From NCBI GenBank assembly GCA_029204225.1, contig CM055103.1, positions 56,501,078 to 56,565,077 on the forward strand: a stretch of DNA of 64,000 bases, written 5' to 3'. The notes beneath the pieces are model-generated. The model did not search any database. It was not told the origin of the DNA and saw only the letters and a list, made by a program, of their open reading frames with translations. Position numbers and translations under genes: made by a program. The DNA is from Diphasiastrum complanatum. Its lineage: Eukaryota > Streptophyta > Lycopodiopsida > Lycopodiales > Lycopodiaceae. This document shows, one piece after another, positions 12,913 to 21,980 of this stretch. The stretch's first letter is position 1; each line of letters begins with the position of its first letter.

Positions 12913-13559
12913 TGTGAAATATACAGATCCTAAGTGGATCTAAACTCCAAGATCATTGGCTTGAATGCTTGCACTCCAAACTACATAAGCTAGGAATTGG
13001 CAACACATTCTATGCTACCTAGAATGCAAAGAACTTGATCAAAAAGAATTTATCACAAATGGAAACTTCCATAAACATCAAGTGCGGCCCAAAATAGCAT
13101 TATACAGTCCATAATACATCAGCCTACCACTTTTGGAAAGCACCTAAGATCATACACACAAAGCTTGAACTCAATCACTACACAATGCCAACAATGGAAG
13201 GAGAACCCAATAGAAAAATCTCTCATTAAGCAAATGAATACAATGGATCTGCTCCAACCTGTTTCTCCACGGCCTACCTGCTATATATAGCTGAGAGAGA
13301 TGACTCTCTCTCCTCTCTCTAGACCCTCCTTACCTAAAATATGCCCTATATAGGTAAAATTGGCATATATGTCCAAAATACATGAAAATGGACTCATTTC
13401 GAAGGTCTTGAAGTTTGACACTTCTTCATACTGAAAAAATACACTTACTAAAAATATCTAGACCTGTTTCACACGTGTGAAAAGTCAGATCCTAAACTAT
13501 GTGCCATTTTTAGCAATTTTGGCCTAAAACTAGACAAGGAAATGTTGACAATTTTCACA
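12913..13559 (-). repeat. Element C 3' LTR
   Basis: 647 bp. Compared with its partner it shows four substitutions and one 4-bp indel by eye. Palindrome TTCACACGTGTGAA at 13468-13481. A TATA-like CTATATATAG lies at about 13280-13290. The conserved PPT (complement of 13560-13571) borders it. Confidence 0.93.
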
Positions 13560-13572
13560 CTCCCTCTTCAAC

Positions 13573-16500
13573 TTAACTTGCTAGTTTTACAACACTACTT
13601 TGTTCCAACTTAAGAATGATCTCCATCATCAGAATAGATCTCTTCTCAAGGATCCTAATATGTACAAAATAGGACACAACATAATTGATATAGATAATAG
13701 TGTCCATATAGGATGCTTCACTATTTTTTACATCAATTTTACATAGAATCATAAAAATGGTACATGTAAAAGAACATAGAATCTCAATTAATGAATTCCT
13801 CCATGTATCCATCTCTGGTTTCTCTGTAAAATAGCAGCAAACAAGTTGTAAATGAAAGTGATCAACAAGTGTTTGCATGCCTCCTCCACATTTCACTATA
13901 CATATAGTGAATGCAACATGTATCTCCATGAATGAACTTCCATCACCACCTTGCCTTTGTAGATCTTCAATCCATGAAAGCCTTTGAGTGAATGAATGCC
14001 AAAAAGATGTGTTCCCTACTCCATTTGAATGACCAAAACCTGAACTTGAAATACTTGAAGTACCTCCACAAGATTTGCACACAACGCTTGATCCTACAAT
14101 GTCAACAAGTTGCCAATTTGCCAACACTAGAATACTAGATCTTGAACTTTGTTCAAAAGAAAACATATTGACCACTTCAATACCTTTCAAGATCTGAATG
14201 AATTCATGTACTTGATCATACAAACCAGCAATGATAACTATTCCATCTCCAAGATCCAAAGGATGCAAAACTATGGAACTAGTTTTATTGAAATTTGACA
14301 ATTTCAACACATTGACATAACAATGTTCATACATGAGATTAGGCAAGTGAGGTAGAGTAAGAAGACACTTCCTTGCAGCTCCAAAGACCTTACTTGAACC
14401 TTCAAGAACCTGTAAAAACAGATCCAAAATGCCTTGACCATTTGTCTCTTCTTTGATGCTTTTCACTAGCTTCGAATTGCCACTTGTCTCTTGGTGTTGA
14501 TGAAGCAATCCAAGATCAACCTCTTGATCTTCCAATAAGACATCAAAGATCTTGCATATGTGAACATCTTCAGATCTGAAACTCTGAAGATACTCCCTCT
14601 CAAACACATGATTAAGATCCCACAAGATCTCATCAATGCTCAAATTTGACCCTTCACTATAGTTAGTGAAAACAATGCCACCATCATAAACCAAAAGATA
14701 GATTCCAACATTTCCATTTAACATGAAGTAGAGTAGGTTAAGATGAGTATCAAACCTAATCAAAACAGCCCTCTTGAGTTCATAACAAACCTCAATAAGC
14801 TCACCAATGATATCTCCCTTGCCTTGAAGAAGTTGCCACTTGAGTTGCTCCATGTAGTCTTCTTCAACCAACCTTTTGCCATCTTGACCATGAATGAACA
14901 ATCCACCACAATCATAGAATGCTTTGAGTTGATGAAGAGATGTTAGATCCATGCTTTGGATCTTCCCAAGAACCACTCTTCCATTGCCCTTTCCTTCACA
15001 AGACTCCCTCTTAATGCTAGCACCACAAAAGTTAGAAACCTCCCTCTTGATAGTTGCACCATAAGAAGTAGAAGACTCTTGAATATTAGAAGCCAAGAAA
15101 AGAATCCTTAGTACCTTCAACATAAGAGTGATTGAAGTACTCTCTCTTTTCAAACATGAACTTCTACTCAATGATTTAGGTAATGAGTCATATGATAATG
15201 ATTCTTCCTCACTATCGTTCATAAAAACATCATTCAAAGTACATCCTACTTTGAACACTTCACATACTTCTCTTCCTTTTGACTTGTGATCTCCCTCACC
15301 AAGTCTCATGATAGAAACCTTTGATCTACTCTTTTTATGAAGAAATGTGACACCACTTGTTGCACAAATGACTTTATCACAAAAAAATGTAAAAGAACCA
15401 TTTCCTTCAAGCATGCTCAAAGCACCATCATCTTTTCCCACATGATTACATACATCAATATGAAAAGAATTAGAAGAACAACCATCTTCTTGCAAAGAAT
15501 GACACTTAGCATCTCCATCTTTGTCCATATGAACAAACAAGTCATTCGCAACAATCACTTCCAAAGAAGAATCTTCATCAACTCCATTGATGAAGTTAGC
15601 TCCTTCCTTACCTTTTCCATTTTTGCACTTGCCATCTAGCACCATTGAAGAACCAACAAGCCTTGGAAGTCCATGAGTAGAAGAGTACAAACATGATGCT
15701 AATTTAGCTCCACATGACTCCATATGACTAGTAGGTAACACTAGTGCATCTTCAAGATCCAATGGATCCAAAAAATTGACCATAGATTCACCAAAGCTTG
15801 CCAAGTTAGCACAACAATTATCATCTCCAAGAAGTACATTAGATCTCAACCTAGATCTAGCATTTTGTTTCTTATGGCATTCATTTGCAAAATGTCCTTT
15901 TATCCCACAATAAAAGCACTTGAACTTTGACTTATTGTTCTTAGTAGAAGAGGAAGAGGAAGAGTGATCATCATGATCAAAGTTACCACCTTTGGACCAT
16001 TTCCCTTTGCCTTTACCTTTGCCCTTGAATTTGCCTTTTGTGAAGAAAGCCTCTTCACCTCCACCTTGCAAGGATGCACCATCAAGCTTTGATTGCAACC
16101 TATGTTCTTCAGCCAATAAGATTTCTTGCAAGTCAACCACACTTGGCAAGACTCTTTGAATGGCAAAACTTTGCACAAGGTTAGCATGTTCATTTAGCAA
16201 ACCATTCAACATAACTTGGACTATTTCACCATCTTTTATGTTCTCATCAATGCATGCTAAATCATCACTTAGGGACTTAACTCTCAAGATAAATGCATGA
16301 GCACTTTCACCCTCTCTTTGCCTACTAGAAAATATTTGTCTCCTTAGGGTCAATACCCTAGATGTGGACTTTGATTCAAAGAGCTTCTTTAAGGCATTCC
16401 ATGCCTCACTTGCACTTTGACACTTTCCAACTTCCTTGAGAAGTTCATTTGTAACATTCATTTTAATGATATGAAGAGCCCTTTTGGCCTTCTTATCAAA

Positions 16501-16665
16501 CCTTTGTTGCTCTTGAAGTGTGAGAGGTCTCTCTTCAATTTCTGCAACTATGTCCATGAGTTCATTCAACTCAAGTAAGGACTCCATCCTCACTTTCCAA
16601 GTAGAGTAGTTTGATGAACTCAACCTTTCACTAGACTCTAGCATGATCCCACCATTGGAAGCCAT
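13573..16665 (-). CDS. Element C gag fused to a long unknown reading frame (1030 aa)
   Basis: Residues 1 to about 264 equal B gag, including the Lys/Gly basic stretch and the CCHC knuckle from C250. After the knuckle the frame continues for about 765 codons of Ser-, Cys- and Leu-rich sequence I do not recognise, to TAA just before the PPT. No DSGA protease, no DDE integrase signature and no RNase H motif is seen. Around residues 620-690 a weak echo of an RT palm exists: EEDYMEQ, VCY, LYF and SIDEI occur in the same order as in B, but the place of YVDD reads YDGG (about 660-663), which would be inactive. Two GA(S/T)IKRE words and two PLDL(E/G)D words hint at internal duplication. The open frame over 3.1 kb is remarkable for a non-autonomous element. 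Function unknown; expression as a Gag-fusion is inference. Confidence 0.75.
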   Translation of the reverse strand: MASNGGIMLESSERLSSSNYSTWKVRMESLLELNELMDIVAEIEERPLTLQEQQRFDKKAKRALHIIKMNVTNELLKEVGKCQSASEAWNALKKLFESKSTSRVLTLRRQIFSSRQREGESAHAFILRVKSLSDDLACIDENIKDGEIVQVMLNGLLNEHANLVQSFAIQRVLPSVVDLQEILLAEEHRLQSKLDGASLQGGGEEAFFTKGKFKGKGKGKGKWSKGGNFDHDDHSSSSSSTKNNKSKFKCFYCGIKGHFANECHKKQNARSRLRSNVLLGDDNCCANLASFGESMVNFLDPLDLEDALVLPTSHMESCGAKLASCLYSSTHGLPRLVGSSMVLDGKCKNGKGKEGANFINGVDEDSSLEVIVANDLFVHMDKDGDAKCHSLQEDGCSSNSFHIDVCNHVGKDDGALSMLEGNGSFTFFCDKVICATSGVTFLHKKSRSKVSIMRLGEGDHKSKGREVCEVFKVGCTLNDVFMNDSEEESLSYDSLPKSLSRSSCLKRESTSITLMLKVLRILFLASNIQESSTSYGATIKREVSNFCGASIKRESCEGKGNGRVVLGKIQSMDLTSLHQLKAFYDCGGLFIHGQDGKRLVEEDYMEQLKWQLLQGKGDIIGELIEVCYELKRAVLIRFDTHLNLLYFMLNGNVGIYLLVYDGGIVFTNYSEGSNLSIDEILWDLNHVFEREYLQSFRSEDVHICKIFDVLLEDQEVDLGLLHQHQETSGNSKLVKSIKEETNGQGILDLFLQVLEGSSKVFGAARKCLLTLPHLPNLMYEHCYVNVLKLSNFNKTSSIVLHPLDLGDGIVIIAGLYDQVHEFIQILKGIEVVNMFSFEQSSRSSILVLANWQLVDIVGSSVVCKSCGGTSSISSSGFGHSNGVGNTSFWHSFTQRLSWIEDLQRQGGDGSSFMEIHVAFTICIVKCGGGMQTLVDHFHLQLVCCYFTEKPEMDTWRNSLIEILCSFTCTIFMILCKIDVKNSEASYMDTIIYINYVVSYFVHIRILEKRSILMMEIILKLEQSSVVKLAS

Positions 16666-17825
16666 GATTCTAATGTTTCTTCAACTTTTAGGTTTTGTCC
16701 TAAAGCACTTAGCACTCACTTTTCTCTCAACAAATGATAGATAAAGAGATCTATGAAGATTTAGGACCCTAAAACACTTCTATCTTGAACCTAGATGGTT
16801 TCCAAGCATAGAAAGGAAGATTGAAACACATGCAACACTTTGCACACACTAAGAATGGATTACAAAATCAAACCAACCTGAACACACTCTTGCTTAAGCT
16901 CTCAAACTTTCCAGCAAGTGACCAAATCAAGTTATGGTGTGAAGAGTTACTTGCATTCTTAGAAAATACCCAAAACTAGGATGCCAAGATTACCTAGTAA
17001 TGAACAAACTTGATCAACATATGATCAACACACTAAGATATTGATTCAACCTGTAAAACCACATGTAAACCACACTTCTAAAAGTTTATAAACTCCAGCA
17101 AGTGATAAATACAAGATTTAGAGGTGAATGAATGAGCACACTTAGTGAATCACAAGACTAGCTTCACTATCTTGTCAAATCTTGGTGTTTAGATGTAGAT
17201 CTAAGATCACTTCACATGAGAATGTTCCTCAACCTGTTAAGAACCTGAAAACACACTTGCATAATGGTTAACACCTTCCAGCAAATGCTCCAATCAAATT
17301 ACATAAGGAGAGTTACTTACATGCTCAACAAAGTACACCAAAATTTATGCCAAAATTGATGACAATCTTTACAATATGCTCTTCACAATGGAGCTTACAA
17401 TATGTTCACCCAAAAAAGGGGATCTTTCATCCAAATGGGAGCTTTGCTCAGCCTTTAGGAGAATTACAACTCACTCAAAAGAGCATTTGTCATCCACTTA
17501 AGGAGAAGTTTCATCCACTTAAGGAGAGTGTTCATCCAAGAATGGAGATTGTCAACAATAGGATTGAAAAGAACATTGTTAGTATTGAATATGCACAAGC
17601 CTCACAATCACAAATGATTAGGTGTTATGATCTGATCCAAAATAGTTTCTTTTCAGCCTCTGATCTTCAATAGACCTGAAATATGCTTTTGATCCACAAG
17701 TTCAACTCACAAAACAAAGGTTAGTAAGATTTGATCAACAAAGCAATGCAAAATCATGCTAGAACTTGATCAAACATCCAAATATCACCAAAAATGGAAT
17801 ACTTACTGTAAATAGAAGCCAACCA
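16666..17825 (-). other. Element C untranslated leader (B-type)
   Basis: Reads as a copy of B's leader 9786-10945, including the CTTAAG-containing repeats (17491-17540) and the antisense 108-codon frame (17347-17673). I saw no difference by eye. Confidence 0.8.
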
Positions 17826-17837
17826 GCTCTGATACCA
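17826..17837 (-). other. Element C primer-binding site (tRNA-iMet)
   Basis: GCTCTGATACCA on plus, complement of TGGTATCAGAGC, adjacent to the 5' LTR. Confidence 0.95.
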
Positions 17838-18480
17838 TGTGAAAAATACAGATCCTAAGTGGATCTAAACTCCAAGATCATTGGCTTGAATGCTTGCACT
17901 CCAAACTACATAAGCTAGGAATTGGCAACACATTCTATGCTACCTAGAATGCAAAGAACTTGATCAAAAAGCATTTATCACAAATGGAAACTTCCATAAA
18001 CATCAAGTGCGGCCCAAAATAGCATTATACAGTCCATAATACATCAGCCTACCACTTTTGGAAAGCACCTAAGATCATACACACAAAGCTTGAACTCAAT
18101 CACTACACAATGCCAACAATGGAAGGAGAACCCAATAGAAAAATCTCTCATTAAGCAAATGAATACAATGGATCCGCTCCAACCTGTTTCTCCACGGCCT
18201 ACATGCTATATATAGCTGAGAGAGATGACTCTCTCTCCTCTCTCTAGACCTTACCTAAAATATGCCCTATATAGGTAAAATTGGCATATATGTCCAAAAT
18301 ACATGAAAATGGACTCATTTCGAAGGTCTTGAAGTTTGACACTTCTTCATACTGAAAAAATACACTTACTAAAAATATCTAGACCTGTTTCACACGTGTG
18401 AAAAGTCAGATCCTAAACTATGTGCCATTTTTAGCAATTTTGGCCTAAAACTAGACAAGGAAATGTTGACAATTTTCACA
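17838..18480 (-). repeat. Element C 5' LTR
   Basis: 643 bp, pair of 12913-13559. Its first 246 bp on the plus strand (U5 side) match B with one difference noted (18052); the remainder (U3) is divergent. Palindrome at 18389-18402, TATA-like CTATATATAG near 18206-18216. Confidence 0.94.
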
Positions 18481-19032
18481 GGAAGTATGCAAAAGTGTTG
18501 ACACCCCAATGGAGCAAGATGTAAAAGTGCCAAATGAAGATGATGAAAGATCCTTCATGGACATCACTTTGTTTAGGCAACTTATAGGTTCCTTAATGTG
18601 GATCACTATAACTAGACCAGATCTTAGCTTTAGTGTATGTAGGTTGAGCCAATCCATGCAAAAGCCATTGAATATCCATTGGAAAAAGGCTAAGAGGATT
18701 CTAAGATACATCTCGGGTACATTGGATTTTGGGATTCTATATAGAGGAGATGTGATTAACCTTCATGCATTTAGTGATTCAGATTTTGCAGGGGACAAGA
18801 GGGATAGGAAATCAACAAGTGCCTATTCAACTTTCATAGGAGAAGGTGTGGTTTCATGGCTTTCAAAAAATCAAGAAACTATATCTCTATCTTCAACCGA
18901 GGCCGAGTACAAAGCTTTGACAACCACTACAAAGGAGGTACTTTGGATCAAGAGATTATTGGTGGAACTAAAGATCATGGATTCAGAGGAGGCACCAATC
19001 ATCTACAATGACAATATATCAGCCCAACACCT
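18481..19032 (+). CDS. Element A pol, segment 3 (RNase H)
   Basis: Continues A's polyprotein after element C; the first five bases are the TSD copy. One base of the split codon is at 12912 and two at 18486-18487, so the frame is kept. Copia RNase H motifs visible: SLMWITITRPDLSF, HWKKAKRILRYISG, FSDSDFAGD with acidic catalytic residues, WLSKNQETISLSSTEAEYKAL, and NDNISAQHL where element D interrupts. The apparent coding frame running past 19032 is D's LTR and is not part of the protein. Confidence 0.92.
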
Positions 19033-19714
19033 TGTAAAAATTACAGCAAATAAGGATCCTAAAACACTTGAAATGATGAGGGAAACAATAGATTATGATT
19101 TCATAAGATTAGCACAAGTTGAACCATCAAAATCCATCAAAAATCTATGCTTGAACCTCACTAAATGGCCCAAATCCTTGAAGAAGGCTTCACACGTGTG
19201 AAAGTACGGCCTCCCACAGTCTGAGTACTGTACACCAGACCTACATTCAATCCTATAATCATTAGTAATCACAAGTACTCAAACAATTATGAACATAGAG
19301 AGCAATTGCACCATTATGAGAGAAAAAACATGAAATTGCTTGATTGATTTTGGTGAGATATCATCACCTATATATACATGATCCATCACGGTTTTGGGCA
19401 GGTATGAGTAGCCCTAAACCTATCCCTAATGCTAATTTTGGTGGATCTTTCATCCCTACCAAGTTAGGGTTGGAATCTTGGAGATCCCTCAACAATGCAA
19501 AAATTACCAAAAATAGCTCCTATTTTTTCTCCCTTGTATCTAAGCATAATTTGGACTCATTCCAAAGGTTCTAACACTTAGTTCTACTTGAGAACATCCT
19601 TATGAATGGAATCCTATGCTATTTGGCACGTGTGACAAGCCACATCATGACCATCTAACTATTTACAAGTCATATGACCAAAACTAGTCAAGCTAGAATT
19701 GTGAATTTTTAACA
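19033..19714 (-). repeat. Element D 3' LTR
   Basis: 682 bp, inverted copy of the A LTR. Palindrome TTCACACGTGTGAA at 19189-19202. Confidence 0.94.
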
Positions 19715-19728
19715 CTCCTCCTCACTAT

Positions 19729-20508
19729 CTAGCTTGGTTCAATCATTGCTTTACTAATCACTCCAAGTGATGATCTGAACTTCATAAAAGGTGTCTTTTG
19801 AAGTGGTTTAGTAAGTAGATCAGCTACACATTCATTGCTTGGAACATGCTCCAAAGCAATCTCCTTGGCTTGCACCATTTCTCTCACAAAGTGATGGCAT
19901 ATCTCAATGTGCTTAGATCTTGCATGGAAGATTGGGTTAGATGCAAGGTGTTGGGCTGATATATTGTCATTGTAGATGATTGGTGCCTCCTCTGAATCCA
20001 TGATCTTTAGTTCCACCAATAATCTCTTGATCCAAAGTACCTCCTTTGTAGTGGTTGTCAAAGCTTTGTACTCGGCCTCGGTTGAAGATAGAGATATAGT
20101 TTCTTGCTTTTTTGAAAGCCATGAAACCACACCTTCTCCTATGAAAGTTGAATAGGCACTTGTTGATTTCCTATCCCTCTTGTCCCCTACAAAATCTGAA
20201 TCACTAAATGCATGAAGGTTAATCACATCTCCTCTATATAGAATCCCATAATCCAATGTACCCGAGATGTATCTTAGAATCCTCTTAGCCTTTTTCCAAT
20301 AGATATTCAATGGCTTTTGCATGGATTGGCTCAACCTACATACACTAAAGCTAAGTTCTGGTCTAGCTATAGTGATCCACATTAAGGAACCTATAAGTTG
20401 CCTAAACAAAGTGATGTCCATGAAGGATCTTTCATCATCTTCATTTGGCACTTTTACATCTTGCTCCATTGGTGTGTCAACACTTTTGCATACTTCCATC
20501 TTAAACCT
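19729..20508 (-). pseudogene. Element D RNase H remnant
   Basis: About 258 codons of copia RNase H ending at TAG 19731-19729, almost identical to A's RNase H (MEQDVKVPNEDDERSF, SDSDFVGD, TEAEYKAL, NDNISAQHL, ARSKHIEICHHF). SDSDFVGD has Val where A has Ala, and one TRPDLSF is ARPELSF. Upstream it is fused in frame to translated LTR sequence up to 20622, which is a deletion artefact and not protein. Confidence 0.9.
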
Positions 20509-21064
20509 CACTAAATGGCCCAAATCCTTGAAGAAGGCTTCACACGTGTGAAAGTACGGCCTCCCACAGTCTGAGTACTGTACACCAGACCTACATTCAA
20601 TCCTATAATCATTAGTAATCACAAGTACTCAAACAATTATGAACATAGAGAGCAATTGCACCATTATGAGAGAAAAAACATGAAATTGCTTGATTGATTT
20701 TGGTGAGATATCATCACCTATATATACATGATCCATCACGGTTTTGGGCAGGTATGAGTAGCCCTAAACCTATCCCTAATGCTAATTTTGGTGGATCTTT
20801 CATCCCTACCAAGTTAGGGTTGGAATCTTGGAGATCCCTCAACAATGCAAAAATTACCAAAAATAGCTCCTATTTTTTCTCCCTTGTATCTAAGCATAAT
20901 TTGGACTCATTCCAAAGGTTCTAACACTTAGTTCTACTTGAGAACATCCCTATGAATGGAATCCTATGCTATTTGGCACGTGTGACAAGCCACATCATGA
21001 CCATCTAACTATTTACAAGTCATATGACCAAAACTAGTCAAGCTAGAATTGTGAATTTTTAACA
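20501..21064 (-). repeat. Element D 5' LTR, truncated
   Basis: The U3-side 560 or so bases of the A-type LTR; the U5 end and PBS are deleted. Palindrome at 20539-20552. The junction shows the shared short word GTT(T/C)AAG, suggesting a microhomology deletion. Confidence 0.9.
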
Positions 21065-21286
21065 CACCTTGCATCTAACCCAATCTTCCATGCAAGATCT
21101 AAGCACATTGAGATATGCCATCACTTTGTGAGAGAAATGGTGCAAGCCAAGGAGATTGCTTTGGAGCATGTTCCAAGCAATGAATGTGTAGCTGATCTAC
21201 TTACTAAATCACTTCAAAAGACACCTTTTATGAAGTTCAGATCATCACTTGGAGTGATTAGTAAAGCAATGATTGAACCAAGCTAG
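21065..21286 (+). CDS. Element A pol, segment 4 (RNase H C-terminus)
   Basis: Last 72 codons of A's polyprotein after the D insertion; 21065-21069 is the TSD copy. It contains FHARSKHIEICHHF, ECVADLLTK and ends SKAMIEPS-stop (TAG 21284-21286). The phase follows from bases 19031-19032 plus 21070. Together with the other three segments it gives 1316 codons without an internal stop. Confidence 0.92.
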   Translation, partial: HLASNPIFHARSKHIEICHHFVREMVQAKEIALEHVPSNECVADLLTKSLQKTPFMKFRSSLGVISKAMIEPS

Positions 21287-21288
21287 AT

Positions 21289-21300
21289 AGTGAGGAGGAG
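21289..21300 (+). other. Element A polypurine tract
   Basis: AGTGAGGAGGAG immediately before the 3' LTR, the plus-strand primer site for reverse transcription. Confidence 0.9.
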
Positions 21301-21980
21301 TGTTAAAAATTCACAATTCTAGCTTGACTAGTTTTGGTCATATGACTTGTAAATAGTTAGATGGTCATGATGTGGCTTGTCACACGTGCCAAATAGCATA
21401 GGATTCCATTCATAAGGATGTTCTCAAGTAGACCTAAGTGTTAGAACCTTTGGAATGAGTCCAAATTATGCTTAGATACAAGGGAGAAAAAATAGGAGCT
21501 ATTTTTGGTAATTTTTGCATTGTTGAGGGATCTCCAAGATTCCAACCCTAACTTGGTAGGGATGAAAGATCCACCAAAATTAGCATTAGGGATAGGTTTA
21601 GGGCTACTCATACCTGCCCAAAACCGTGATGGATCATGTATATATAGGTGATGATATCTCACCAAAATCAATCAAGCAATTTCATGTTTTTTCTCTCATA
21701 ATGGTGCAATTGCTCTCTATGTTCATAATTGTTTGAGTACTTGTGATTACTAATGATTATAGGATTGAATGTAGGTCTGGTGTACAGTACTCAGACTGTG
21801 GGAGGCCGTACTTTCACACGTGTGAAGCCTTCTTCAAGGATTTGGGCCATTTAGTGAGGTTCAAGCATAGATTTTTGATGGATTTTGATGGCAACTTGTG
21901 CTAATCTTATGAAATCATAATCTATTGTTTCCCTCATCATTTCAAGTGTTTTAGGATCCTTATTTGCTGTAATTTTTACA
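21301..21980 (+). repeat. Element A 3' LTR
   Basis: 680 bp, identical by eye to 1796-2477 except for a 2-bp deletion near 21891. Palindrome TTCACACGTGTGAA at 21813-21826. Followed by TSD ATTGC. Confidence 0.95.

Larger units (their letters stand above)
12913..18480 (-). mobile_element. Element C: chimeric non-autonomous copia element (gag retained, pol replaced)
   Basis: 5568 bp, TSD GGAAG (12908-12912 and 18481-18485). It has LTRs of 647 and 643 bp, a PBS, a PPT and a B-type leader plus gag. Downstream of the zinc knuckle there is no recognisable protease, integrase or RNase H. From the zinc knuckle through leader, PBS and the U5 part of the LTR (about 15890-18083) it is nearly identical to B (about 9010-11203); outside that block, including U3, it is clearly divergent. 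This pattern fits recombination by template switching between co-packaged RNAs. It would depend on enzymes of an autonomous relative such as B. Confidence 0.93.
19033..21064 (-). mobile_element. Element D: internally deleted A-family copia insertion
   Basis: 2032 bp, TSD CACCT (19028-19032 and 21065-21069). Same family as A but opposite strand. It keeps a full 682-bp 3' LTR, PPT and the RNase H end, then jumps at about 20500-20508 straight into the inside of the 5' LTR. The PBS, leader, gag, protease, integrase and RT are all missing. Both LTR copies share a base (cacttagTtctac) that differs from A, showing they belong together. Confidence 0.92.
1796..21980 (+). mobile_element. Element A: Ty1/copia LTR retrotransposon hosting three nested insertions
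   Basis: Complete LTR element flanked by the 5-bp target duplication ATTGC (1791-1795 and 21981-21985). It has a 682-bp 5' LTR, a PBS directly after it, a gag-pol frame, a purine tract and a 680-bp 3' LTR. By eye the two LTRs differ only by a 2-bp indel, so the insertion is young. Elements B, C and D sit inside pol, each with its own TSD. Without them and one TSD copy each, A is about 6.1 kb. Domain order is gag, protease, integrase, RT, RNase H, which defines copia rather than gypsy. Confidence 0.95.

Noticed and set aside
19033-19201. C-terminal extension of A's RNase H
   Set aside because: It is element D's LTR read through from the insertion site; a TSD marks the border.
20509-20622. N-terminal 40-residue extension of D's RNase H
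   Set aside because: Translated LTR joined by a deletion; not a protein domain.
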